In this document: positions 1 through 7,726 of the stretch, in pieces | Layout of the letters: each line of letters begins with the position of its first letter | Numbering within the stretch: position 1 is the stretch's first letter | Assembly (NCBI GenBank): GCA_022184915.1 | Contig: JAGTJU010000004.1 | Coordinates: forward strand, 248,001 to 312,000 | From: Myxococcales bacterium | Lineage (GTDB): Bacteria; Myxococcota_A; Polyangia; Fen-1088 | Direction of reading: 5' to 3' | DNA length: 64,000 nucleotides | Translations under genes and position numbers: made by a program | The notes under the pieces: model-generated | What the model saw: the letters and a program-made list of their open reading frames with translations, nothing else | Database searches by the model: none | What the model was told of the DNA's origin: nothing

Positions 1-378
1 GTGCTGCGCGAAGGGTGGCTCTACACGGGCGACGTGGCCCAGATGGACGGCGATGGCTTCTTCCGCATCGTCGACCGCAAAAAAGACATGATCCTGGTCT
101 CTGGGTTCAACGTCTACCCGAACGAAGTGGAGGACGTGGTGGCCCGTCACCCCGGCGTGGCCGAGGTGGGGGCGATAGGCGTGCCCGACGAAAAATCGGG
201 GGAGGTGGTGAAGATCGTGGTGGTGAAAAAGAACCCGAGCCTGACCAGCGAGGAGCTCATCGCGTTTTGCCGCGAGCACCTCGCAGGCTACAAGATCCCC
301 AAGGTGGTCGAGTTCCGCAGCGAGCTGCCGAAGACCCCCGTGGGCAAGGTCTTGCGGCGCGCGCTGCGGGATTCCTGA
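1..378 (+). CDS. fadD: Long-chain acyl-CoA synthetase, C-terminal part (FadD type)
   Basis: Only the last 125 residues are present; the gene begins left of the window. They form the mobile C-terminal domain of an AMP-forming acyl-CoA synthetase. The hinge region reads [22 protein letters not shown], split here by the conserved Asp-Gly turn; then come the [11 protein letters not shown] segment and the catalytic lysine region TPVGKVLRR. The spacing and the GFNVYPNE wording fit FadD-like fatty acid activating enzymes better than acetyl-CoA synthetase or NRPS adenylation domains. The reaction would be fatty acid + ATP + CoA to acyl-CoA + AMP + PPi. Family call is strong; chain-length preference cannot be read from this fragment. 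Confidence 0.9.
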   Translation: MLREGWLYTGDVAQMDGDGFFRIVDRKKDMILVSGFNVYPNEVEDVVARHPGVAEVGAIGVPDEKSGEVVKIVVVKKNPSLTSEELIAFCREHLAGYKIPKVVEFRSELPKTPVGKVLRRALRDS

Positions 379-1575
379 TTAGGCCGCCGCGAGGCTCTCG
401 AGGCGCGCCTTGACGGCCTGGGTGTTTGCGTGCCGCGGCCCGAGGGTCTCGGCGAAGATCGCGTGGGCGCGTGTGAGCAACTTGTGGGCCTCTTTCGGGT
501 GGCCGAGGTCGTTCTTCACCACGCCGAGGTTGTGCAGCCCGAACGCCAGCTCGGGGTGTTTGCGGCCGAGGTGCTCTTCCTGGATCGCGATCGCCTGGGT
601 CAGGAGGGTTTCCGCCTCTTGCAGCTTGCCTGTGCGGTAAAGCAGGCCGCCCAGGGTCTCGAGCGTGGCGCCCACCTCGAAACTACGCGGCCCAAGCTGC
701 TTGGTGAACGCGCCGAGAGACGCCTTCAGGAGCTTGGCCGCCTCTTCGTGTTTGCCCCGGGCGTCGAGGATCGCCGCCAGGGCCGTGCGATCGGCCGCCG
801 TGCCCAGGCTCTTCGGGCCGTCGCAGGCCAAGCGCAGCGCCAGCCCGGCAGCCGCATGTTTTTCCGCCCGGGCGAGATCGCCTGCCGCATGGGCCACGCC
901 CCCCATGTTGTGAAGAAGCGTGGCCATGAAGGCGCTACGGGCGCCGTGATGCTTTGCCACCAGCGGGCGCGCTTGTTCATACTGTGCCCGAGACTCGTCG
1001 TAGCGGCCCTGATACTTGCGGAGGATGCCGCGCTCGTTCAGCACGTCGGCGTAAATGCCGTCTTTGGGACCAAAGTGCGCGAGCACCGCGGCCTCGGCCT
1101 CGTCCAGCCACTTGTCGGCCTTGGGGTAGCGCCCGAGTGCCCGCGCGCCCCCAGCCGCGGTGGTCTTCGCCCAGATCCACGTGCGCAGAGCTTCCGGATC
1201 GGGCGCTGCCCCCCGCACGTGTTTGTCGAGTGCGCGGGCCGCCTTGTGGCAGAGCGTCTCCGTGCGCGCGAAGTCTTCGGCCGAGTAGGCGGCCTGGCCC
1301 GCCGCCAGGTCGCGGCAAGCGGCTTCGAGCTGGGCCACGGCGCGTGCCGGGGGCAACGCCGCTCGCGCGACACGCTTGGGCGCGGCTTCGCGCGAGGCCT
1401 TGCGGCTCACTCGTGTCAGGCCTTTCCGCGGCGCTCGAGGCGGGCTCGTTTTTCGCGCGGTTTTTCGGGTCTTTTTGTTGGCGCCCGTCTTTCGTGCGCC
1501 TTTCTTTTTGGCGCCTCGGCTGGATTTCGTCGGGCGCGGGGCGCTTCGCTTCGATGGGCTACGGGAGGTTGTCAT
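379..1575 (-). CDS. TPR protein with a histone-H1-like basic N-terminal tail
   Basis: A 398-residue protein. Roughly residues 1-75 are a low-complexity tail of Lys, Arg, Ala, Thr and Pro (KKKGARKTGANKKTRKTARK), like eukaryotic H1 tails or bacterial basic DNA-binding tails. Residues 80-395 are helical repeats of the TPR_12 / kinesin-light-chain kind, with about 42-residue spacing and phrases such as LGPRSFEVGATLETLGGLLY and LGRKHPELAFGLHNLGVV. TPRs mediate protein contacts. The tail would suit nucleic acid or other polyanion binding (inference). There is no signal peptide, so it is probably cytoplasmic. It converges with the fadD end, 0 bp apart, and is divergent from the exporter operon. No function can be assigned. 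Confidence 0.8.
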   Translation of the reverse strand: MTTSRSPSKRSAPRPTKSSRGAKKKGARKTGANKKTRKTARKTSPPRAPRKGLTRVSRKASREAAPKRVARAALPPARAVAQLEAACRDLAAGQAAYSAEDFARTETLCHKAARALDKHVRGAAPDPEALRTWIWAKTTAAGGARALGRYPKADKWLDEAEAAVLAHFGPKDGIYADVLNERGILRKYQGRYDESRAQYEQARPLVAKHHGARSAFMATLLHNMGGVAHAAGDLARAEKHAAAGLALRLACDGPKSLGTAADRTALAAILDARGKHEEAAKLLKASLGAFTKQLGPRSFEVGATLETLGGLLYRTGKLQEAETLLTQAIAIQEEHLGRKHPELAFGLHNLGVVKNDLGHPKEAHKLLTRAHAIFAETLGPRHANTQAVKARLESLAAA

Positions 1576-1666
1576 GCGTGTCGCCAGGGTGTGCCGGAAG
1601 CGGTGGCAATTGCAATCCAGAATTCGACGGCAGCAACTTGGTTCTGCGCTACTCTAGCCGCGCCCG

Positions 1667-2866
1667 ATGCCCCGACGATTCGCCTCCGCCATGGGACCGA
1701 TCCGGAACGCGCCCTTGTGGTCGGCCACGGCCGGGGCCTTGCTGTTGGCCGCTTGGTTCGCCTGGTTCGTGTTCGCGCGCGTCTCCGTGTACGCCGTGTC
1801 GCACAGCGCGCGCCTCGAGGTGCAAAGCGCCCCGCATCCCGTGGACGCGCCCGTGGGGGGGCGTGTGGTGGCCAGCCGGCTCGTGCTCGGCACCGCCGTC
1901 CACGAGGGTGAGGTGCTCGTGCAGCTCGACGCCGAGGCTTTTTCCCTCGAGCTCGAGCGTGAGGCCGGACGCGTGGCGCACCTCGAGCCCCAGATTGCGG
2001 CCTTACGCAGAGAGATGGCTGAGGACCTCGAAGCCGCACGCGGCGAAGGGCTGGCCGCGGTGGCGGCTCACGAGGAGGCCGAGGCGTTTCGGCGTGCCTC
2101 GGAAGCGCTGGCCGCCCTCAAGCGCGAAGAAACGACCCAGCTGGAAGTGTTGCGGCAGCAGCGCATCGTGGCCGAGCTCGAGTCGGCGCGCATGCGATCC
2201 GAATCGGAACAGCGCCAGGCCGAGGCCGAGGCCGCACGCACCGGCGTGCGCCGCTTGGGCGGAGAGGTGCTCGTGAGGCGCAGCGACAGGCGGGCGCGCA
2301 TCGCCCGCGTCGAGCTCGAGATCGCGCAGCTCGAAGCCCTGCGTGTCGAGGCGGAGGGGCGCGTGCGCACCTTGGCCCGCGAGGTCGAGCTGCGCACGAT
2401 CCGCGCGCCCGTGTCGGGCCGGCTCGGCGACGTCAGCCCCTTGCAGGCCGGGGCCGTGGTGGAGGCGGGCGTACGCCTCGCCGTGGTGGTGCCTGCAGGC
2501 GGTCTGCGCGCGGTGGCCTATTTCGAGCCGCGCGCGGCGGTGGGGCGCGTGGCGGCGGGGCAAGAAGGGCGCCTGCGTTTGCTGGGCTTTCCCTGGACGA
2601 AATACGGCGCGCTCCAGGCCCGGGTCTCGACCGTGGGCACGGAACCTGCCGGGGGCTTCGTGCGCGTCGAGCTGGCCGTCACCCGGCTGCCCGGCACGAT
2701 CACCCCCTTCGAGCACGGCTTGCCGGGCTTCGTCGAGGTACGTGTCGAGCGCGCCTCGCCGTGGTCCCTGGTCCTCGATGCAGCGGGACGCTTCGTCACG
2801 GGCGTGGACGCGCAAACCCTTCCCGAAGCCGAGGGCCTCGCGCGCCGCGGAGGCGGGGCGCCGTGA
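1667..2866 (+). CDS. HlyD-type membrane fusion protein of a peptide exporter
   Basis: A 399-residue periplasmic adaptor. One N-terminal transmembrane segment (about residues 18-38, ATAGALLLAAWFAWFVF) is followed by a biotinyl-lipoyl half motif (HPVDAPVGGRVVASRLVLG), a long Ala/Glu/Arg coiled coil (about 90-240), the second lipoyl half (IRAPVSGRLGDVSPLQAG) and a beta-barrel region. It would link the inner-membrane ABC proteins to the outside in type I or NHLM-like peptide export. Its stop overlaps the GTG start of the C39-ABC gene (GTGA), so the three genes form a translationally coupled operon. An alternative start lies 24 bases downstream (Met9). Confidence 0.88.
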   Translation: MPRRFASAMGPIRNAPLWSATAGALLLAAWFAWFVFARVSVYAVSHSARLEVQSAPHPVDAPVGGRVVASRLVLGTAVHEGEVLVQLDAEAFSLELEREAGRVAHLEPQIAALRREMAEDLEAARGEGLAAVAAHEEAEAFRRASEALAALKREETTQLEVLRQQRIVAELESARMRSESEQRQAEAEAARTGVRRLGGEVLVRRSDRRARIARVELEIAQLEALRVEAEGRVRTLAREVELRTIRAPVSGRLGDVSPLQAGAVVEAGVRLAVVVPAGGLRAVAYFEPRAAVGRVAAGQEGRLRLLGFPWTKYGALQARVSTVGTEPAGGFVRVELAVTRLPGTITPFEHGLPGFVEVRVERASPWSLVLDAAGRFVTGVDAQTLPEAEGLARRGGGAP

Positions 2867-5604
2867 GCGGCGCGTCCGCCGCAGAGACCTCGGCGCGCAC
2901 GCGCCGGGCGAAGCGCCGCTTTTTCGTTCCCGAAGCCATCCAGACCTCGGCGATGGACTGCGGCCCTGCCTGCCTCAAGAGCGTGCTCGAAGGCTACGGG
3001 ATCGCCGTGAGCTACGGGCGTCTGCGCGAGGCCTGCCACACCACCCTCGACGGCACGGCGGTGTCCGCGCTCGAAGCGGTGCTGGGCGATCTTGGCCTCG
3101 AGGCCTACGAGTCGGTGGTGCCGGCCGAGCACCTGTTCATGAGGCGTGCGGATCTGCTGCCCGCGATCGTGGTCACGGCGCTGCCCTCCGGGATCTTGCA
3201 CTTCATCGTCGCCTGGCGCTGCGTGGGGCCGTACGTGCAGGTGATGGACCCCGCACGCGGTCGGCACTGGATCCACCACAAGGAGCTGATGCGACAGCTG
3301 GCCCTCGTCGAGGTGCCTGTGCCCAAAGAGGCCTTCGAGGCCTTCATTCACGACGAGGGTTTGCGTAAGGTCGTGGTCGCCCGTCTCGAGGCCGTGGGAT
3401 GTGCGCAGGCGGGGCCCCTGTTCGAGGGCGCGCTGGCCGCGGGGTGGGATAGCTTTGCGCGCTTCGAGGGGGCGCTGCGGTTGTGTGAGCGGCTTCGGGA
3501 TCAGGCGGGCTTTTCCCAAGCGAAGACGGCGAAGGTTCTCGAGGGGCTGCTGCGACACGCGGTGAGCCGCCCCGACGTGATCCCGGAGACCCTGCGCTCG
3601 GCCAAACCCGCGCCCGACCAGCCAGGCGCCGCCGACGAGGCGGGTGAGCCTGGCCCGCCCGTGCCCATGGTGAAGATGCGCGGCGCGGTGGCCCTGGCCA
3701 TCGAAGGCCGCAAGCCCCCGCAGGCCCCGGCGCCGGAGGCGGTTCCGTCCGCGGCCGCGCGGGTGCTCGCAAAGCCCGAAGACAGGGCGGGCTCCGTGCT
3801 GTGGCGTCTCCTGCGCGGCGCGGGCGGCCGTGCGCCGGCGTTCTTGATGCTGGCCCTCCTGGTGAGCGCGCTCGGGGGCCTCGTCGAGGCCTTGCTCTTT
3901 CGCGCGTTTTTCGATCTCGGCCGGCGCTTGCCGCTCTTCTCTCACCGGGTGGTGGCGGTGGGCCTCGTGGCCTCGTTTGCGCTCGCGCTCCTGCTCATCG
4001 AATGGCCCACGGCGCGCGGTTTGGCCGCGCTCGGGCGCCGGCTCGAAGGAGGCCTGCGGCGGGCCTTCCTCGACAAGCTGCCCCGGCTGGAGGACGCGTA
4101 CTTCCAAAGCCGCCCCGTCTCCGACATGGCCACCCGCGCGCATCAGATTCACCAGCTTCGGGCGCTGCCGTTTTATGCCGGGCAGATCTTCCGCGTGGGC
4201 TGCGAGATGGTGGTGACCACGGCGGGCGTCATCTGGCTTCATCCCCGCGGCGCACCGCTGGCCGTGGTGCTGCTCTTTGCGCTCTTGGTGGTGCCGTTGG
4301 CCCTGCAAGGCGGCCACGAAGAGCGCGACATGCGCGTGCGCGCCCATACGGGGGCGCTTTCGGTGTTCTACCTGGACGCTCTGCTCGGCTTATCGGCCGT
4401 GCGGGCGCATGCAGGTGAGGTCTCGCTGGAGCGCGAACACAGAATCCGTCTCGAGGAGTGGGCCCGGGCCGCGTGGCAGGCCGCACGTTACGGGGTGCGC
4501 AGCGAGGCGCTGGTCACGCTCGTGGGGTACGGGCTGGCGCTGTGGCTGCTCTTCGATCACCTCGCGCACACGCAAGGCTCGGGCTGGGCGCTGTTGCTCG
4601 TCTACTGGAGCCTCTCGCTGCCCGCCCTCGGTCAAGAGTTCGCGTTTTTGCTGCAGCAGATCCCCAGGCAAAAGAACCTGACGCTGCGGCTTTTGGAGCC
4701 GCTCGGCGCCGCGGAGGTGGTGAGGCCCCCCGTACCCCCGGCGCCGCGCGTGGGGCCGGTGGCACTTTCGTTTCGCGATGTCGTCGTCGAAGCGGGCGGA
4801 CATCAGGTGCTTGCGATCGACGCGCTCGACATCGCGGCCGGCAGCCAGGTGGCGTTGGTCGGCGCCTCGGGCAGCGGCAAGAGCAGCCTGCTTGGCTTGG
4901 TGATGGGCTGGCATGAACCCGCGGAGGGGCAGGTGCTGGTGGACGGGCAGCCCACGACCTCGGCGGAGCGCGAGGCCCTGCGCGCCCGCACGGTGTGGGT
5001 GGATCCGTCCGTCCAGCTGTGGAACCAATCGCTGCTCGAGAACCTTCGCTACGGCTCGCCGCGGCCCGATGCGCCCGTGGGCGCGGCGATTGAAGACGCC
5101 GAGCTCGACGAGGTCTTGGCCCGCTTGCCCACCGGCTTGGAATCGCCCCTGGGTGAAGGCGGCGGCTTGCTCTCGGGGGGTGAAGGGCAGCGGGTGCGGC
5201 TCGGGCGCAGCCTGTCACGTCCCGAGGCCCGCCTGGTGCTGCTCGACGAGGCGTTCCGGGGCCTCGAGCGGCCCCGCCGTCAGCGCCTGCTGGCCCGCAC
5301 CCGCGCCCGGAATCCGCACGCCACGTTTCTCTGCGCCACCCACGACGTGGCCGATGCGCTCGACTTCGACCGCGTGTTGGTGGTGGCGGACGGCCGCATC
5401 GCCGAGGAGGGCGCCCCCCGGGCGCTCGCCGCCGATCCCCGCTCGCTGTTCGCGAACTTCTTGTCGGTGGAAGCCAAGCTACAAGACAAGTTCTCGGATC
5501 CCACCTGGCGCCGCTGGCAGCTCGTGGACGGACGCGTGGTCGAAGAGGCGCCTGCGGCCCCACCCGCGCCCGATACGAACACCGCCGCGGGGGACGCCGC
5601 ATGA
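2863..5604 (+). CDS. Peptidase C39 domain-containing ABC exporter (bacteriocin/NHLM type)
   Basis: A 913-residue protein with peptidase, membrane and ATPase domains. The C39 peptidase (about residues 20-160) has the catalytic Cys in QTSAMDCGPACL, His in ILHFIVAWR and Asp in VMDPARG, so it should cleave a double-glycine-type leader. The membrane domain lies around 320-610. The ATPase has Walker A GASGSGKSS, signature LSGGEGQRVRLG, Walker B LVLLDEAF and the switch His in CATHD. The GTG start at 2863 overlaps the previous stop, and a longer frame begins upstream inside hlyD. Between peptidase and membrane domain is an unusual region of about 150 residues, Pro/Ala-rich at its end. The set of adaptor, C39-ABC and second ABC matches NHLM-type exporter triads (established family arrangement). 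The substrate is unknown. Confidence 0.9.
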   Translation: MSGASAAETSARTRRAKRRFFVPEAIQTSAMDCGPACLKSVLEGYGIAVSYGRLREACHTTLDGTAVSALEAVLGDLGLEAYESVVPAEHLFMRRADLLPAIVVTALPSGILHFIVAWRCVGPYVQVMDPARGRHWIHHKELMRQLALVEVPVPKEAFEAFIHDEGLRKVVVARLEAVGCAQAGPLFEGALAAGWDSFARFEGALRLCERLRDQAGFSQAKTAKVLEGLLRHAVSRPDVIPETLRSAKPAPDQPGAADEAGEPGPPVPMVKMRGAVALAIEGRKPPQAPAPEAVPSAAARVLAKPEDRAGSVLWRLLRGAGGRAPAFLMLALLVSALGGLVEALLFRAFFDLGRRLPLFSHRVVAVGLVASFALALLLIEWPTARGLAALGRRLEGGLRRAFLDKLPRLEDAYFQSRPVSDMATRAHQIHQLRALPFYAGQIFRVGCEMVVTTAGVIWLHPRGAPLAVVLLFALLVVPLALQGGHEERDMRVRAHTGALSVFYLDALLGLSAVRAHAGEVSLEREHRIRLEEWARAAWQAARYGVRSEALVTLVGYGLALWLLFDHLAHTQGSGWALLLVYWSLSLPALGQEFAFLLQQIPRQKNLTLRLLEPLGAAEVVRPPVPPAPRVGPVALSFRDVVVEAGGHQVLAIDALDIAAGSQVALVGASGSGKSSLLGLVMGWHEPAEGQVLVDGQPTTSAEREALRARTVWVDPSVQLWNQSLLENLRYGSPRPDAPVGAAIEDAELDEVLARLPTGLESPLGEGGGLLSGGEGQRVRLGRSLSRPEARLVLLDEAFRGLERPRRQRLLARTRARNPHATFLCATHDVADALDFDRVLVVADGRIAEEGAPRALAADPRSLFANFLSVEAKLQDKFSDPTWRRWQLVDGRVVEEAPAAPPAPDTNTAAGDAA

Positions 5605-7721
5605 GGGCCCTGACCCCCGATTCGGCGTGGCCGCGCGCGCGCCTCGGCGAAGCGCTGTCCCGTGTGGACGTGGCGTTGCGGGGAGCGGAAGACAGCCGCG
5701 CCCTCGCCAACCCCGCCCCCGATCTGCACGCGGGGCCCTCGCTCGCGCGCTGGCTTTCGGCGGGGGCCCGGCGCCTGGGGCTGGACGTGGACGCGCCCGA
5801 TCACGCCGCCCGTGGCTTGCCCGATCTGCTTCCCGAACACACCGTGCTGCTGGCGCGCTGGCCCACGCAGGAGGACGAGGATCCGAACGCGTCTCCCTAC
5901 GTCGTGGTCCTGGGGCCAGTGCACACGGCCGACGTCACGGCCCGCGTGGTGGCGCCCGCCGGTGTGCACGACGTGTCCGTGGCGGCGCTCGAAGAGGCCT
6001 TGTTCCAAGGTGACACGCGCGCGCTCGTCGCTGAGCTTGGGCTGCGGCCTGCGGACACCCTCGCCGCCGCGCGGGCGATTCGCGGCACGGTGGGCGGTGG
6101 GCTGCGAGCCGAGGGCTTTTTGCTCGAACCCGCGGCCCTTCAGTTTTGGGAGCGTGCCCAGCGCGTGGGGGTGCCCCGGCTCCTCGTGGGTGGGTTCGTG
6201 GGCTTTGCGCTGCAAGTGGCGCTCTTCGGGGGCGCGTGGGCCCTCGTGGGCGAAGGGGCTCTCGAGGGGCGGCTCGAGCCCGGCAACCTCATGGCCTTTG
6301 GGCTTCTGCTCGCCACCATGGTGGTGGTGCGGGCCCGCGCCAGCGCTGCGCTTGGCCGCGCGGTGATCTTGCTTTCGGGGTTGGCGCGGGAGCGCTTGCT
6401 CGAAGGTATCCTCCGCCTCGATGCGGGCTTGATGCGGACCCGGGGAGTGGGCCAGCTGCTGGGTACCGTGCTCGAGGTCGATTCCCTGGAGCTTCTGGCC
6501 CGGGCGGGGGGCCCTGCGGTGATCTGGGTGGTGCTGGATCTCGCGCTCGGCGCCACGCTCTGTGCTCTCGGCGCCGGGGGCGCGTTGTCGCTGGCGCTCC
6601 TCGGCGTGTGGATGGTCTTCCTTCTTCTCGGGCTACGCCGCCTGCTCAAGCGGCTGCTCGTGTTCACGGACACGCGCTTGAATGTCACCCACGAGCTGGT
6701 CGAGGCCATGGTGGGGCACAGGACGCTGGTGGCGCAGGACGCGCAGGCCCGCCACGCAGATCACCTTCGCGCCGGCCTCGAGACCTATCAAGATCGGGCT
6801 GCGCGGCTCGACGAAACCACCGCCCGCCTGGTGTCGGTGGTGCCCCGTGGCTTCCTGGTGCTGGGCCTCGTGGCGCTCGTGCCGGCGTTCATGGACCGGG
6901 GCTCCGAAGCGGGGGGCCTGGCCCTGGCCATAGGCGGTCTCCTGGTGGTGTGGGGCGCTTTGCGCCGGCTTTCGGAGACGAGCCCCGCGGTGATGGCCGC
7001 CTACGTGGCCTGGCGCAATCTCGCGTTCCTCTTCGAGGCGGCCCAACGCGCGCAAGGCAGCTCGGCCGATGTCTTGGCCGCCGCGCCCGACGAAGCCGCC
7101 GTGGGGCGGCGGGGTCTGCTGGTGGGCCGCGATCTCGTGTTCCGCTACCCGGGCCGCCCCGAACCCGTGCTCAAGGGCTGTAGCTTCTCCGTCAAGCGAG
7201 ACGAACGTGTGCTGCTCGAGGGCGGCTCGGGCGGCGGCAAATCCACCTTGGGCAGCATCCTCGCGGGGCTCCGCGTGCCGGACGCCGGGGTGCTGCTGCT
7301 GGGCGGCTTCGATCACCACGCGGTGGGCCCCGAGCGCTGGCGGCAGCGTGCCGGCGGCGTGCCTCAGTTTCACGACAACCACGTCTTCGCGGGCTCGTTG
7401 CTGTTCAACCTCCTCATGGGCCGGCGCTGGCCCCCGCGGCGGGAGGACATGGAGGCCGCCGAGGCCGTGTGCCGCGAGCTTGGGCTTGGGCCTTTGCTGG
7501 ATCGCATGCCTGCGGGTCTGGCCCAGACCGTGGGAGATTCGGGGTGGCAGCTCTCACACGGTGAGCGCAGCCGGGTGTTCGTGGCGCGTTCTCTTCTCCA
7601 GCGGGTGGACGTGCGGGTGTTCGACGAGTCCCTCGCGGCGCTCGATCCCGAGACCAGCCTGCGGGTGCTGGCGGCGCTTCTCAACCGGCCCGAGGCGTTG
7701 ATCCTGATCGCGCACCGCTAG
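5601..7721 (+). CDS. Second ABC exporter subunit, ends at the H-loop (NHLM type)
   Basis: A 706-residue half-transporter without a peptidase motif. About 160 N-terminal residues resemble a cryptic non-catalytic head domain. A membrane domain follows (about 190-480), then an ATPase with Walker A GGSGGGKST, a signature variant LSHGERSR, and Walker B VDVRVFDES. The protein stops immediately after the switch histidine (LILIAHR then stop), so the usual 40-70 residues after the H-loop are missing. The start overlaps the upstream stop by ATGA. It probably pairs with the C39-ABC as a heterodimer. The short end may be natural or a truncation; the neighbouring feoB stop is only 5 bp away on the other strand. 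Confidence 0.85.
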   Translation: MRALTPDSAWPRARLGEALSRVDVALRGAEDSRALANPAPDLHAGPSLARWLSAGARRLGLDVDAPDHAARGLPDLLPEHTVLLARWPTQEDEDPNASPYVVVLGPVHTADVTARVVAPAGVHDVSVAALEEALFQGDTRALVAELGLRPADTLAAARAIRGTVGGGLRAEGFLLEPAALQFWERAQRVGVPRLLVGGFVGFALQVALFGGAWALVGEGALEGRLEPGNLMAFGLLLATMVVVRARASAALGRAVILLSGLARERLLEGILRLDAGLMRTRGVGQLLGTVLEVDSLELLARAGGPAVIWVVLDLALGATLCALGAGGALSLALLGVWMVFLLLGLRRLLKRLLVFTDTRLNVTHELVEAMVGHRTLVAQDAQARHADHLRAGLETYQDRAARLDETTARLVSVVPRGFLVLGLVALVPAFMDRGSEAGGLALAIGGLLVVWGALRRLSETSPAVMAAYVAWRNLAFLFEAAQRAQGSSADVLAAAPDEAAVGRRGLLVGRDLVFRYPGRPEPVLKGCSFSVKRDERVLLEGGSGGGKSTLGSILAGLRVPDAGVLLLGGFDHHAVGPERWRQRAGGVPQFHDNHVFAGSLLFNLLMGRRWPPRREDMEAAEAVCRELGLGPLLDRMPAGLAQTVGDSGWQLSHGERSRVFVARSLLQRVDVRVFDESLAALDPETSLRVLAALLNRPEALILIAHR

Positions 7722-7726
7722 GCGGC

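Noticed and set aside
2518-4347. 609-codon antisense frame under the exporter genes
   Set aside because: His/Arg/Gln-rich composition typical of the shadow of a GC-rich gene; the sense frame has full ABC and C39 motifs.
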